A stretch of DNA of 64,000 nucleotides from Symbiodinium natans (GCA_905221605.1 CAJNDS010002190.1:1297288-1361287); one strand, 5' to 3'; numbered from the stretch's first letter, positions 30,801-37,776 are shown. A program made the numbers and translations. Notes: generated by a model from the sequence alone, not told the origin.

Positions 30801-33800
30801 ACAAGGCCGAGGCAAAGAAGGAGGTCAAACAGAACAAGTTCGTTACTCTTTCAAGGGATCAGGAGGACAAGCCGGGCTCTATGACTAAACCGGTTACAAG
30901 AATCACCTATGACATGAAGGATTTCTTGCATTCTTGTGTGGATCGCTACTGTGAATTGGCAAAGGTGGATCGTAGCTCGTTGAAGTCAGTGAGCACACCA
31001 TTCCATGAACTTCGGACTGCCACTCCTATCGTCAACGAAACGGAGAAGACAGGGCGGCTCCAACCTATTGCAAGTAAGGTCCTCATGAAAATCCTGTTTG
31101 CTGCAAGAATGGCACGATGGGATCTTTTACGAGCAACCCAATCCTTGGCCTCGCGAGTCACAAAATGGAGTCCAGATTGTGATCTAGCATTACATCGTCT
31201 TGTATCGTACATCAATTCTTCTATCGACCTCACTATGAGTGGGTTTATTGGGGATTCGATACATGATTGCAGACTCTGGCTTTTTAGCGACGCTGACTTC
31301 GCAGGTGAGTATGATTCAAAATCTACTACTGGATGTGCTCTGTTTCTGGTGGGCCCGAACACGTACTACCCCATCAACGCCTTCAGTAAGAAACAAACGT
31401 CCATAACAATGAGCTCTACCGAGTCTGAAGTGGTGTCGGCTAATCAGGGTGTACGCGCCCAAGGTCTTCCAAGCCTCAGCCTCTGGTACTTCCTTTGGCG
31501 CGGCAAAGCCGACCGCGAGGTTGGGCCGAGGGCTGAGATGAAGACTACGAACAATTCTGTTGTGGCACGCATAGACCCTGAACTTGATGAGATTCGGTAT
31601 GGCACTACCAGACCCGATGGCATGTCTATTGCAGATATCAATGGTTTGCACGTTCAGCTTCCCAAATGTTTTCAGATTAGGCATTTGGAAGACAACCAAG
31701 CGACCATTACTCTGCTGTTATCAGGGCGTGCAGGTGTGCTTCGACATACAGATCGCACACAAAAGGTTAGCTTCGGATGGCTCCGTCAGCAATATGAAGA
31801 AGGACATTTTCGCCTCCTCAATGTTGACACCAGCGAGCAAGTTGCAGATGTGTTCACAAAGCCTTTTACGGAGCGAACAAAATGGATACATGCGTTGAAG
31901 CTCATTGCTCACACCTACAAGTCGGTCGACCCTCAAGCCGGAAGAAATTCCGTGTCGAAATCTGTTCCCGCTGCTCCGAAGTCGGTGTGCATTACCACAG
32001 AGCAACTGGAACACGTTGCAAAACTGCTTCGCCGAGCTGATCGCTATGATTTCGAAGATTTCGAGCAGGTCGCCGAAATGATGTACGACAACCTTCGTAT
32101 GTCGAGCTCAAGACTTCGCAGTGTTGTTCGTTCCGGCACCGAGTTGGCTCCCAAATACTTCGTGTTTGGGCTGTGGACACATGGTGGGTGCTTCGGCCTA
32201 ACAAAGCGTACTGGCCAAATGTCCCAACTGTGCCGCTACATAAATGGTTTCATCCGCAAGCACGCTCCAAAGCATTTTACCTGGACTTCGTTTGTCATCA
32301 ATTTTATGGGCAGGGCTGGCGTTCACAGCGACAAGTTTAATCTCAGAGGAAGCCAAAACTGGTCCTTCGGCTTCGGTCCCTATCAGGGGGGCGAGCTCTG
32401 GGTGGAGGATCCCGACCAAAGAATGGACGCTTTCACTGACAAAGACGGTAAGACCTGGCTTGGCCGTAACCTTCAAACTTGTCGAAAACCCGTGCTCCTA
32501 AACCCTCACCTTCGACATGCTGTCCAACCCTTTACAGGAAACAGGCATTCTCTCATTGCCTACTCATCAGGGGGGTGGACAAAGCTGGGTGACGATGACA
32601 AGCAACTCCTACAAGACACTGATTTTAGGACGCCCCGGGCTCAGTTGAAACATGCGTGCGTTTGTTCATGTGCATCCCCTCACGATGAGGGGGGTAAAAG
32701 TCCCAAAACCACTCCCGAAACGGTCGCGTCGGTTTTGCGCGCATCGATCGGGAACGCACAAACATACACCACGTGCACAAGTGCTTCGGTTGAGCCTGCT
32801 GTACCGACTCTCTCTGTGCTAGCTGGCTCTCTCCAAGTGGTCAGCAGTATTGAGGCACTAGGAACAATGTCGCGATTGGTCGCCCATGGTGCGGGCTACT
32901 CCTGCGATACTGGCATGGAGGGCCGACCTTTGGCACTGCAAGGACATCTCAACATGCTCGTCAACGCCGGACTGAGCGTGGAGTACTTGCAGCTCCAGGC
33001 GGGGAAGGAGTATGACGCGCTCCTCAAGTCCTATGAGGTCTTCCCCCCACAGACCATCGCCAGCCTCAGCCTCAATGACCCCGAGATTCCAACGCCGAAT
33101 CTGCTTAAGCTGGCTCGCATCTCGAACGAGGGTCTCAGCAAGCTCCAGCCAACCGAAAGGTTGCGCCGAAGTCGCTTTCTGCTAGTGGTGACGGACTCAG
33201 TCACATCCCTTGGGCGACAGAACACCAAGGGGCAATGGAAATTCTCCATTCCCGAAGAGGAGATCTTCATGGCAGCACTGACCCTCAGGTACACGAGCGA
33301 TAAACTCCACATGTGCTGGGGAAAAACGCTTTCGTGGCTCACTTGGCAGGTGCAGGAGGAGATCCAGGCAATCCGTGCCAAGTATGGGTCGGAGTGCGAG
33401 ATCGATGTGATCGTTTGGTGGTCAGGAAATGAAGTTGCTGGACGACGAGGATGCATCCCCACGCGGCTCGCTCCGGGCGCGGCATATTCGACCTCCCAGA
33501 CCTCGGCAGAAGATGTTGCGAGGAAGGTGAGGCGCTGCGCCGACGCGCTAGCCACCCTAGCGGGTGAGCCGCATATCGGGTTTGTCCGCATCGTCGGCAA
33601 CGTTGACCACGAGACCTACAACTTGCATCCCGCGTACAATGAATTCATCTCCAAGATGTTTGATGAATTCACGAGTCGCGGATTGCAAGTTCAGAACGCC
33701 ACATCCCAGGCAATGAAGCTGTCCTATTACGATGATTTTCATCTTTGGGATACCCCCGAAAACCGCAAGCAGATCCAAGACTACATCTACACCACGGCGC

Positions 33801-36475
33801 TCCTTGGCGACCTAGAAAGGGAAGCGTCACGGTATGCAGATGTTCTGGATCGACTAGGAGATCTTTTCCCCTACGTCGAGGTGGAAGGCGGCTACAGGAT
33901 GGACAGTGCAGCAGGTCGTGAAGCCCTACGCCTCTACAAGGAGGTGGTTGAAAGTGGCAGAAAAGACCTGAAGGTCCACAAGATCAAGGCGCCTGTGCCC
34001 GTGAAGATCAGCAAGGAAGACACCTGGTGGGAGGTCCCCGACGCTAACACTGCGCATGAACCAGTTGCCGCACCCGCTCAGCAAGACAAGACGATCGCCC
34101 GATCCGAGGTGGAATACCCTGTGGTTTCGGACGTATCGGAGATCGATGAGGTCAAGGGTGAGGTCGTCCAGGCCGAGTCAGAGAAGGCTGAGTACCTTCC
34201 CCTGAACGAGGTCGTGCTCGCCGATGATGGGGATTACCGACCTCCCCTGGCGTCAGACGGCCGGGCAACAAGCGCAGCTACCCGAAAGGGTAAGTCGTCG
34301 GGGCAAAGCGAGGATGTCTACGCCCGCGAGATGTACCAGGACGCGTCCAAAACCCATGGTGGAGAGGAAAGCCAGGAGCAGGACCTCCCGATGACCGGTT
34401 ACTGGTACAACGGGGAGCTCCACGACCTTGAGCCTCTGCCAAGTGCCGATCTCCGCAAGTATGAACAGCGGGTGAACTTCAGGCACGGCGACCTCAAGCT
34501 GCTCAGCTTGCTCTTGAGGGGACACCAGAATGACTGGTATGGGCTGGACTTCGACATCGCCATGTGGACGGATGTCGATAAGCTCCTGGACCGCTTCAAT
34601 GAAGCAACTCGTCGAAAATGGGGCGTAAGACAGCTACTGCAGGTGACAGCGCAGGACAAAAAGAGGAGGTTCGAGATTCTTGGGATCCGACACGAGATCA
34701 GCAGCAGCCTGAATCTCTCCCTCTTTCCTGTGCGGATCAGAGCAGTCACCGGCCACTCGGAGAAAGTGATGCGCATCGAGTCAGACGAGTTCCTTGCCCG
34801 GAGGTTTCTCACCGATGAGAATTTGGATGTCGCTCCACAGGTCGTATACCACCGCACGGATGCGAAGAGCGTGGAGTTGATTTTGAAATCCGGGATCAAG
34901 GTTGCTGGCGGCAGAAAGGGCGGGCGTGCCCATGCGTACTTCTCACCTACCACCCTCAAGGACGAGAAGTACACTTCTGGACTCAGGTCGACGCAGCCGT
35001 TCCAGATTGCGGTGAACCTGCATGAAGCCCTCCGAGATGGCCTCGTCTTCTTCGAGAACAGTACCCGCGGGATCTTGACCCGTGCAGTCGTTGGCCCTCA
35101 ATATATCCTGTCATGTGTGGACACCAACACGAACAAGGTGATCTACGCAAGAGCGGGAGAGGCCCAGCCTGCAGCCACCCGAGAGGGTGAGCCGGATACT
35201 GTTGAACAAGCCTCCTCGAGCTCAACAGTCAAAGCCTTGGCGTCAAGGGCTGTCCCAGAAGACCAACCCAAGCGAGTCAAGGGCACTGTTGGCGCTTTCA
35301 TCGAGGCAAAGAAGGCGAGGATCGAGGCTGCTGCGTTGGAATCCATTGAAGAGCAAGACGAGGAATCGGTGGATGACCAAACGCAGCCTGCACAGGAGGT
35401 ATCCGACACGGAAGAGGCAGAGAGCGACAGCGAAGCCCCATACGGGAGCTATCCATGCTCGGCCTGCCAACGCATCGTCCTGCTTGGGCAGCGCTTTTGC
35501 ATGACATGCGGTGAAAACCAGTTCCCGGAGTCCAACAAGGCAAGCCGTCAGTACTCCTCGTTCCAGCAAAACCGTCGCACCACACTCCTCAAGCTGACGT
35601 ACAATGCTCGGAATGACGATCTCCTGGGACACCTCCGTGGCATCGCAGAAAAGTTCAGCAAACAGCGGGGCTCAGTCTCCCTGGATGCGCTGATCATACG
35701 CGATGCCAAAGACAAGTTCCAACGTGCTAGAAAGCTCAAGTTCGACTCCATTGCTGATCGGTTGGAACGTGATGCCACCTTCTTCCTGCAGATGATGAGG
35801 AACGGGATCACGGTTCAGGACGCGTGCCGAATGGACCTCCTGGTGAAGGCCGTGCTCCCGGACCCAGGCCGCACAGAAGAGCAGCGGCTTCTGCAGGCGG
35901 GGTCGAACTACCTCAGCGGAGCTTCCCGAAAGGGAATGCCGGGCAAGTTGGTTTACTATGGCGATGCGCCAATGGATGGCCTAAAATCGGCTGGACTGAT
36001 TGACCAGTTCTCCGAGAACCCCATCGGGATGGCCTACGGCGGCGCCTTCATCGGCTTCAGCTTCTATGCCGATATCGCCACCCGCTTGTCCGGTGCCCGC
36101 ACGATCTACAGCTTCAACGGCATTGTGGAAATCAAGCATGATACGCCGGAAGGCATGATTGCCGAGCTGCAAATGCTGGCAGCCGAATGCATCCACTCTG
36201 CCGAGGAGCAGGAAAGAATCACCGCCTACCACGCCGCCAAGAATCGAGAGACGGCACAGCAGCGAACGGAGGCTGCCACTACTACCCGTCCATCGACGCA
36301 GAGCGCCTCATCAAGGGACACAGCTGTTCGTGAAGCACCCTGGCATCAAGGGCAAGAACAGTGGTGGTCAGACCGTGAATGGCGCGAGTGGCGTGAGTGG
36401 CGTGAGCCAGCTAGTCAGGGTTGGGGCTCATCCCGCTGGAGCAGTCAGCGCGGATCGCAGTGGTGGAGCCGCTGA
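27851..36475 (+). CDS. pol: Giant Pol polyprotein: integrase, RT, RNase H, then oxygenase-like, SGNH-like, Tpt1/KptA, zinc ribbon
   Basis: A single 2874-codon frame without interruption. In order: integrase HHCC (H119, H123, C130, C133) and catalytic D164, D226, E257; copia linker (ILYWADP, GIFLGYH); RT with QADARQAY (D721) and YVDD (810-813); RNase H with SDADFAG (D1147), SSTESE (E1191) and EDNQ (D1281). From about residue 1370 the sequence is not retroviral: 2OG/Fe(II) oxygenase-like (about 1435-1580), SGNH hydrolase-like (about 1770-1975), Tpt1/KptA (about 2205-2440), zinc ribbon (C2536, C2539, C2550, C2553) and an unidentified domain to about 2815 with a Trp/Arg/Glu-rich tail (WREWREW). 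Normal copia pol ends soon after RNase H. ATG 27851 is used here, although the frame is open further upstream. How the parts are separated is unknown. Low-complexity linkers between domains may be protease sites. Confidence 0.9.
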   Translation: MKKEQLLKAGWVTVNGDPHVKVAHNPKTFRTPAPRYPKYRIRSTWGYKDGEWKQLENKVNMDELDAVYGKVPEGTDMTITVFTMPDGGEDVPDSDVEVHIPKSKKDEASLRAEAESVQHLLSHRPKNPFCPVCQRAKMYAPHARRKGGSSTVHSKGFGDHITIDHIITKDAKDYGFEGQTVAHVVKDVFTKFRYVYPADNKSGEQCYEDLLHFFEVDDNVKVVYSDNAHEFDYAVKQLQARHNTSREYVDQNKAVIEREIRTILEGTRANLVQSGLPDQFWPLASQHHAISLNVSKRLDNGLVPWNQRFGSDFQGVLVPFGAKILYWADPKQKQPKRSKFAGTGIEGIFLGYHIQPGFVFKEEYLVAPLQGINEAIENDAFRTFRAKRLELLEGKFQFPLSQDLEALGNQKPPELDDQHHNAVEERNPHQEEEDFEGGVGPLDEGDRPLGGSARDDIVYPARYDPLDDVPFSVRERLAPATPSFKTKDGIGIPYGYRWDGERLIKQKGLSSLPGVQAKVWSKLTVEEKHKALAEHQASKQAKVDEDYNQAIEHVPAMPVLYGKPEDHRKKMCSHYESKLLEIAQDMYAVVAKILSAKEIESSPEAQAALDKEWKKLVDKGCWVEKRVREYDSVAAEARKTNEKVHFGKIFEIGTLKGSELKENDPNRRYKGRSVFQGNKVLDENSDHALFAEMSSSPASMEAGKILDVFGSQPGFSIQQADARQAYTQALFTGVETWVRLPRNRWPKGWRSMKDPVVPLKLALYGHPDSGGIWERHCETELKKVGFEPVLTDIWKSVFYNADLELLMVIYVDDFKLAGPTKNIQKGWESIATVIDMDPAEVIGRYFGCQHIEEKNVTLSKEHHPFHYVFEPENETAAPAKIAEDRWDVIPEVMLAVRHHSYPRKRLYMPTEEDVQMFPTIGPQRYTFQAADGVTEEHQDNMNIARDKCFKQWWTGTTYFDLAARGPEEFGLAVAAARKGKSVRNKAEAKKEVKQNKFVTLSRDQEDKPGSMTKPVTRITYDMKDFLHSCVDRYCELAKVDRSSLKSVSTPFHELRTATPIVNETEKTGRLQPIASKVLMKILFAARMARWDLLRATQSLASRVTKWSPDCDLALHRLVSYINSSIDLTMSGFIGDSIHDCRLWLFSDADFAGEYDSKSTTGCALFLVGPNTYYPINAFSKKQTSITMSSTESEVVSANQGVRAQGLPSLSLWYFLWRGKADREVGPRAEMKTTNNSVVARIDPELDEIRYGTTRPDGMSIADINGLHVQLPKCFQIRHLEDNQATITLLLSGRAGVLRHTDRTQKVSFGWLRQQYEEGHFRLLNVDTSEQVADVFTKPFTERTKWIHALKLIAHTYKSVDPQAGRNSVSKSVPAAPKSVCITTEQLEHVAKLLRRADRYDFEDFEQVAEMMYDNLRMSSSRLRSVVRSGTELAPKYFVFGLWTHGGCFGLTKRTGQMSQLCRYINGFIRKHAPKHFTWTSFVINFMGRAGVHSDKFNLRGSQNWSFGFGPYQGGELWVEDPDQRMDAFTDKDGKTWLGRNLQTCRKPVLLNPHLRHAVQPFTGNRHSLIAYSSGGWTKLGDDDKQLLQDTDFRTPRAQLKHACVCSCASPHDEGGKSPKTTPETVASVLRASIGNAQTYTTCTSASVEPAVPTLSVLAGSLQVVSSIEALGTMSRLVAHGAGYSCDTGMEGRPLALQGHLNMLVNAGLSVEYLQLQAGKEYDALLKSYEVFPPQTIASLSLNDPEIPTPNLLKLARISNEGLSKLQPTERLRRSRFLLVVTDSVTSLGRQNTKGQWKFSIPEEEIFMAALTLRYTSDKLHMCWGKTLSWLTWQVQEEIQAIRAKYGSECEIDVIVWWSGNEVAGRRGCIPTRLAPGAAYSTSQTSAEDVARKVRRCADALATLAGEPHIGFVRIVGNVDHETYNLHPAYNEFISKMFDEFTSRGLQVQNATSQAMKLSYYDDFHLWDTPENRKQIQDYIYTTALLGDLEREASRYADVLDRLGDLFPYVEVEGGYRMDSAAGREALRLYKEVVESGRKDLKVHKIKAPVPVKISKEDTWWEVPDANTAHEPVAAPAQQDKTIARSEVEYPVVSDVSEIDEVKGEVVQAESEKAEYLPLNEVVLADDGDYRPPLASDGRATSAATRKGKSSGQSEDVYAREMYQDASKTHGGEESQEQDLPMTGYWYNGELHDLEPLPSADLRKYEQRVNFRHGDLKLLSLLLRGHQNDWYGLDFDIAMWTDVDKLLDRFNEATRRKWGVRQLLQVTAQDKKRRFEILGIRHEISSSLNLSLFPVRIRAVTGHSEKVMRIESDEFLARRFLTDENLDVAPQVVYHRTDAKSVELILKSGIKVAGGRKGGRAHAYFSPTTLKDEKYTSGLRSTQPFQIAVNLHEALRDGLVFFENSTRGILTRAVVGPQYILSCVDTNTNKVIYARAGEAQPAATREGEPDTVEQASSSSTVKALASRAVPEDQPKRVKGTVGAFIEAKKARIEAAALESIEEQDEESVDDQTQPAQEVSDTEEAESDSEAPYGSYPCSACQRIVLLGQRFCMTCGENQFPESNKASRQYSSFQQNRRTTLLKLTYNARNDDLLGHLRGIAEKFSKQRGSVSLDALIIRDAKDKFQRARKLKFDSIADRLERDATFFLQMMRNGITVQDACRMDLLVKAVLPDPGRTEEQRLLQAGSNYLSGASRKGMPGKLVYYGDAPMDGLKSAGLIDQFSENPIGMAYGGAFIGFSFYADIATRLSGARTIYSFNGIVEIKHDTPEGMIAELQMLAAECIHSAEEQERITAYHAAKNRETAQQRTEAATTTRPSTQSASSRDTAVREAPWHQGQEQWWSDREWREWREWREPASQGWGSSRWSSQRGSQWWSR
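28205..28840 (+). other. Integrase domain (HHCC plus DDE)
   Basis: The zinc-binding HLLSH...CPVC pair precedes TID (D164), YSDNAHEF (D226) and VIERE (E257). The D226-E257 spacing is 30 residues, shorter than the D35E of most copia integrases. Joins cDNA to target DNA. The observed 5-bp duplication fits. Confidence 0.88.
29813..30430 (+). other. Reverse transcriptase domain (RVT_2 type)
   Basis: RRYKGRSVFQGN, the palm motif QADARQAYTQA (Asp 721) and VIYVDDFKLAG (Asp 812 and 813) match the copia RT motifs in order. All three catalytic aspartates are present. Confidence 0.93.
30777..30794 (+). other. GNRA-hairpin motif, copy 5
   Basis: CCC-GAAA-GGG then TAAGTCGG, in the RT to RNase H linker. 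Register Arg-Lys-Gly, shifted by one base relative to copies 1 and 2. Confidence 0.75.
31268..31850 (+). other. RNase H domain (copia type)
   Basis: WLFSDADFAG, SKKQTSITMSSTESE, LEDNQATI and VADVFTKPF occur in the standard copia order. Catalytic Asp/Glu/Asp are intact. Confidence 0.92.
32153..32590 (+). other. 2-oxoglutarate/Fe(II) dioxygenase-like domain, TET/JBP-like spacing
   Basis: Motifs in order: GVHSDKFN (H1492, D1494 as the HxD iron ligands), GFGPYQGGELWVED, then NPHLRHAVQPFTGNRHSLIAY, where H1556 would be the third ligand and R1565 the 2-oxoglutarate-binding Arg nine residues later. The HxDK-N...GGxLW...H...R pattern resembles TET/JBP thymine or cytosine oxygenases. A generic prolyl-hydroxylase-like fold is the main alternative. 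Substrate unknown. Dinoflagellate DNA is known to contain hydroxymethyluracil, which makes a DNA substrate plausible but unproven. Confidence 0.6.
32676..32695 (+). other. Perfect 7-bp hairpin in coding sequence
   Basis: CCCCTCA-CGA-TGAGGGG then GGTAAAAGTC. The flank resembles the TAAGTCG that follows copies 5 and 7 of the hairpin motif, so it may be a diverged member. Confidence 0.5.
33149..33168 (+). other. GNRA-hairpin motif, AACC/GGTT variant
   Basis: AACC-GAAA-GGTT then GCGCCG. The stem bases differ but pairing and GAAA loop are kept. Given the different stem this copy is less certain. Confidence 0.5.
33158..33775 (+). other. SGNH/GDSL-hydrolase-like domain
   Basis: VVTDSVTSLG (S1783, block I-like), VIVWWSGNEV (G1859, N1860, block III-like) and YDDFHLWD (D1961, H1964, the DxxH of block V) occur in the order of SGNH hydrolases. 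Spacing from Ser to DxxH is about 180 residues, as usual. The assignment rests on short motifs. The family includes esterases and lipases, and its job in a retrotransposon is unknown. Confidence 0.45.
33555..33571 (+). other. Hairpin motif with TAGC loop
   Basis: GCCACCC-TAGC-GGGTGAGCCG. Flanks match the other copies almost exactly but the loop is not GNRA. It lies inside the SGNH-like domain. Confidence 0.6.
34281..34297 (+). other. GNRA-hairpin motif, copy 7
   Basis: CCC-GAAA-GGG then TAAGTCG, in the acidic linker just before the Tpt1 domain. Confidence 0.75.
34463..35170 (+). other. Tpt1/KptA RNA 2'-phosphotransferase domain
   Basis: Motifs match the family in order: LLSLLLRGH (R2223, for the N-terminal LSxxLRH), IRAVTGHS (R2297, H2302, for the RAxQGHS signature), VYHRTDAKSVELILKSGIKV (for the YHGTxxxxxxxIxxxGL signature), GRAHAYFSP (for HIHF) and a closing beta-rich part with a conserved-looking Arg. 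The family removes a 2'-phosphate from spliced tRNA using NAD+. The catalytic Arg/His set appears present, so the domain may be active. Inside a retrotransposon polyprotein this is unexpected. It could act on RNA ends or on ADP-ribose-type modifications. Confidence 0.8.
35178..35195 (+). other. GNRA-hairpin motif, copy 8 (GAGA loop)
   Basis: CCC-GAGA-GGG then TGAGCCGG, right after the Tpt1 domain. A GAAA to GAGA change keeps the GNRA rule. Confidence 0.78.
35450..35518 (+). other. Zinc-ribbon motif
   Basis: C2536-x2-C2539-x10-C2550-x2-C2553 (CSAC...CMTC) in an otherwise Cys-poor region. It probably binds zinc and may contact nucleic acid or protein. Confidence 0.7.
35519..36475 (+). other. 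Unidentified C-terminal domain and WR-rich tail
   Basis: Residues about 2560-2815 are a mixed helix/strand sequence with KLVYYGDAPMDGLKSAG and GMAYGGAFIGFSFYAD, not matched to a family. The tail is Gln/Ser/Trp/Arg-rich with repeated WRE units and ends WWSR. The sequence is clearly under coding constraint, since there is no stop in all 318 codons. Confidence 0.5.
35925..35941 (+). other. GNRA-hairpin motif, copy 9
   Basis: CCC-GAAA-GGG then AATGCCG, within the C-terminal domain, Arg-Lys-Gly register. Confidence 0.72.
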
Positions 36476-36560
36476 ATGCCCATTTTGTATGCACAATAGC
36501 TCAAGTTTTGCTTTCCCTTCACCTTTGTTTCGGTTATAGCGGGTGGGACTTCATGGGCCA

Positions 36561-36577
36561 CCCGAAAGGGTGTGTCG
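36561..36577 (+). other. GNRA-hairpin motif, copy 10, in the 3' non-coding region
   Basis: GGGCCA-CCC-GAAA-GGG then TGTGTCG, 86 bp after the pol stop. A copy outside any ORF supports a nucleic-acid role. Confidence 0.75.
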
Positions 36578-36614
36578 TAATCCTCTGTCCACCTTAGCTT
36601 GTGCCAAGCACGGT

Positions 36615-36622
36615 GAGGGGGG
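36615..36622 (+). promoter_or_regulatory. Polypurine tract
   Basis: GAGGGGGG abuts the 3' LTR and would prime plus-strand cDNA synthesis. Confidence 0.8.
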
Positions 36623-36765
36623 TGTAGTTTTTCATGGAGGAATTACACTCCTTTTGCGAGCTGTGCATACCATCGCTTTACCCTCGACTGTGGCTCAAGT
36701 TGCCGATAAAAAGAGGCGTACTTAACGGTTTATATGTTCCCTCATGTGCTGACCTGAAAACTTCA
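36623..36765 (+). repeat. 3' LTR (143 bp)
   Basis: No difference found from the 5' LTR over all 143 positions. Followed by the GGATG duplication at 36766-36770. Confidence 0.95.
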
Positions 36766-36952
36766 GGATGCGCATGAGGAGGTTCTAGGGTTTAGGGTTC
36801 AGGGTTAGGGTTCAGGGTGTAGGGTGTAGGGTTTAGTGTTTAGGGTTTAGGGTTTATAGGGTTTAGGGTTTAGGGCATTTTAGGGCGGATTCTTGATTCC
36901 CAAAACAAAGGCCTACATATTGAGTTCTGGGTGGTGAGCCTGCCCGAACGAG

Positions 36953-37124
36953 TTCTTGCAACTTCTGACAAGAAACGCTGCTCCGGCAATAAATCCCGAA
37001 TGTGATGCACGAGCCCTAAGTGCGTTAACCGTTAACCTAGCGACCATTCTGGCAAGGCGGCGTCGACATCTTCTCTGCTGGCGCTGCTTTGATCCGCAGT
37101 CCCACCTGCGACATCGTTTCCTAA
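36953..37124 (+). CDS. Exon-like island, about 55 codons
   Basis: One frame reads LLTRNAAPAINPECDARALS then TVNLATILARRRRHLLCWRC and FDPQSHLRHRF before CCTAAA units. Preceded by CGAACGAG. Basic, with a CxxC. Boundaries uncertain. Confidence 0.4.
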
Positions 37125-37651
37125 ACTCTGAACGCTGAACCCTCGGCCCTAAACCCTAAACCTTAAAACGCTAAACCCCTTGGCGCTGGGCTCGGAGCCC
37201 TTTGGGTGAGCGAAAAACGTCGCGCTGGTTGCGCGTGAGTGAGCCAGATGTGCTGTCACCCTCTTGCCTTTAGGGTTGAGGATTTAGGGTTTAGGGTTAG
37301 GGCTTAGGGCTTAGGGTTTAGGGTTTAGGGTTTAGGGTTTTATATGGGTTGGCTTTTGGGACATACTTGGAAGGCCTTTTGACTTGGTAAGTCTGCTTAG
37401 TATTCCCTAGCAACCCTTTAGAATCCCCATAAACCACCTTACTAACCCTAGGTTGGCTTTTGGGATATTTTGCATGTTCCTTCTCTGGGTTTGACAAGGG
37501 GCCCTATGTATCAGCATTATTCAACGGGTTTACAGGCCAACCCAGTTAAGGCCTCTCTGCATGTCTGCCTCACGTGTCAAGGCTGTGGGTCCGGATATGG
37601 GGATGCATTCAGCCACGACCCCCCAAAACAACTTCTTGGCCCGATAGGCCA

Positions 37652-37776
37652 GTACTTGGAGGTTCAGGGCACCAATAACCCCAACTATAACTGTACTTAC
37701 AAGCCCCCTAAGTCCTGCAAGTAGGTTACAAGTAGGCCTATAATTGGGGGTATAAGTACCCATGGACCTCCAAGTG
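37652..37776. mobile_element. MITE-like palindrome, family C
   Basis: Left GTACTTGGAGGTTCAGGGCA, right GTACCCATGGACCTCCAAGT, AT-rich centre with AACTGTACTTACAAG. Confidence 0.7.

Larger units (their letters stand above)
24371..36765 (+). mobile_element. Complete copia-type LTR retrotransposon, 12.4 kb, with extra enzyme domains
   Basis: Two identical 143-bp LTRs (24371-24513 and 36623-36765), ends TG...CA, target duplication GGATG, purine tract before the 3' LTR. Gene order is gag, protease, integrase, reverse transcriptase, RNase H, which defines Ty1/copia. The 12.4-kb length far exceeds the roughly 5-kb norm because about 1500 codons of non-retroviral domains follow RNase H in the same ORF. 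Identical LTRs and intact frames indicate a young insertion. It contains essentially no TTTAGGG tracts, unlike the sequence on both sides. Confidence 0.95.

Noticed and set aside
33031-34974. Minus-strand ORFs of about 190 codons opposite pol
   Set aside because: Shadows of the pol frame. The plus strand carries recognisable conserved motifs throughout.
35519-36300. Second ADP-ribosyltransferase-like domain (YYGDAPMDGLKSAGL)
   Set aside because: Superficial resemblance to the YHGT...GL motif of Tpt1. No supporting H or E motifs could be placed, so left as unidentified.
36491-36503. Second spliced-leader relic (GCTCAAG after the pol stop)
   Set aside because: Only seven matching bases, expected by chance in this length.
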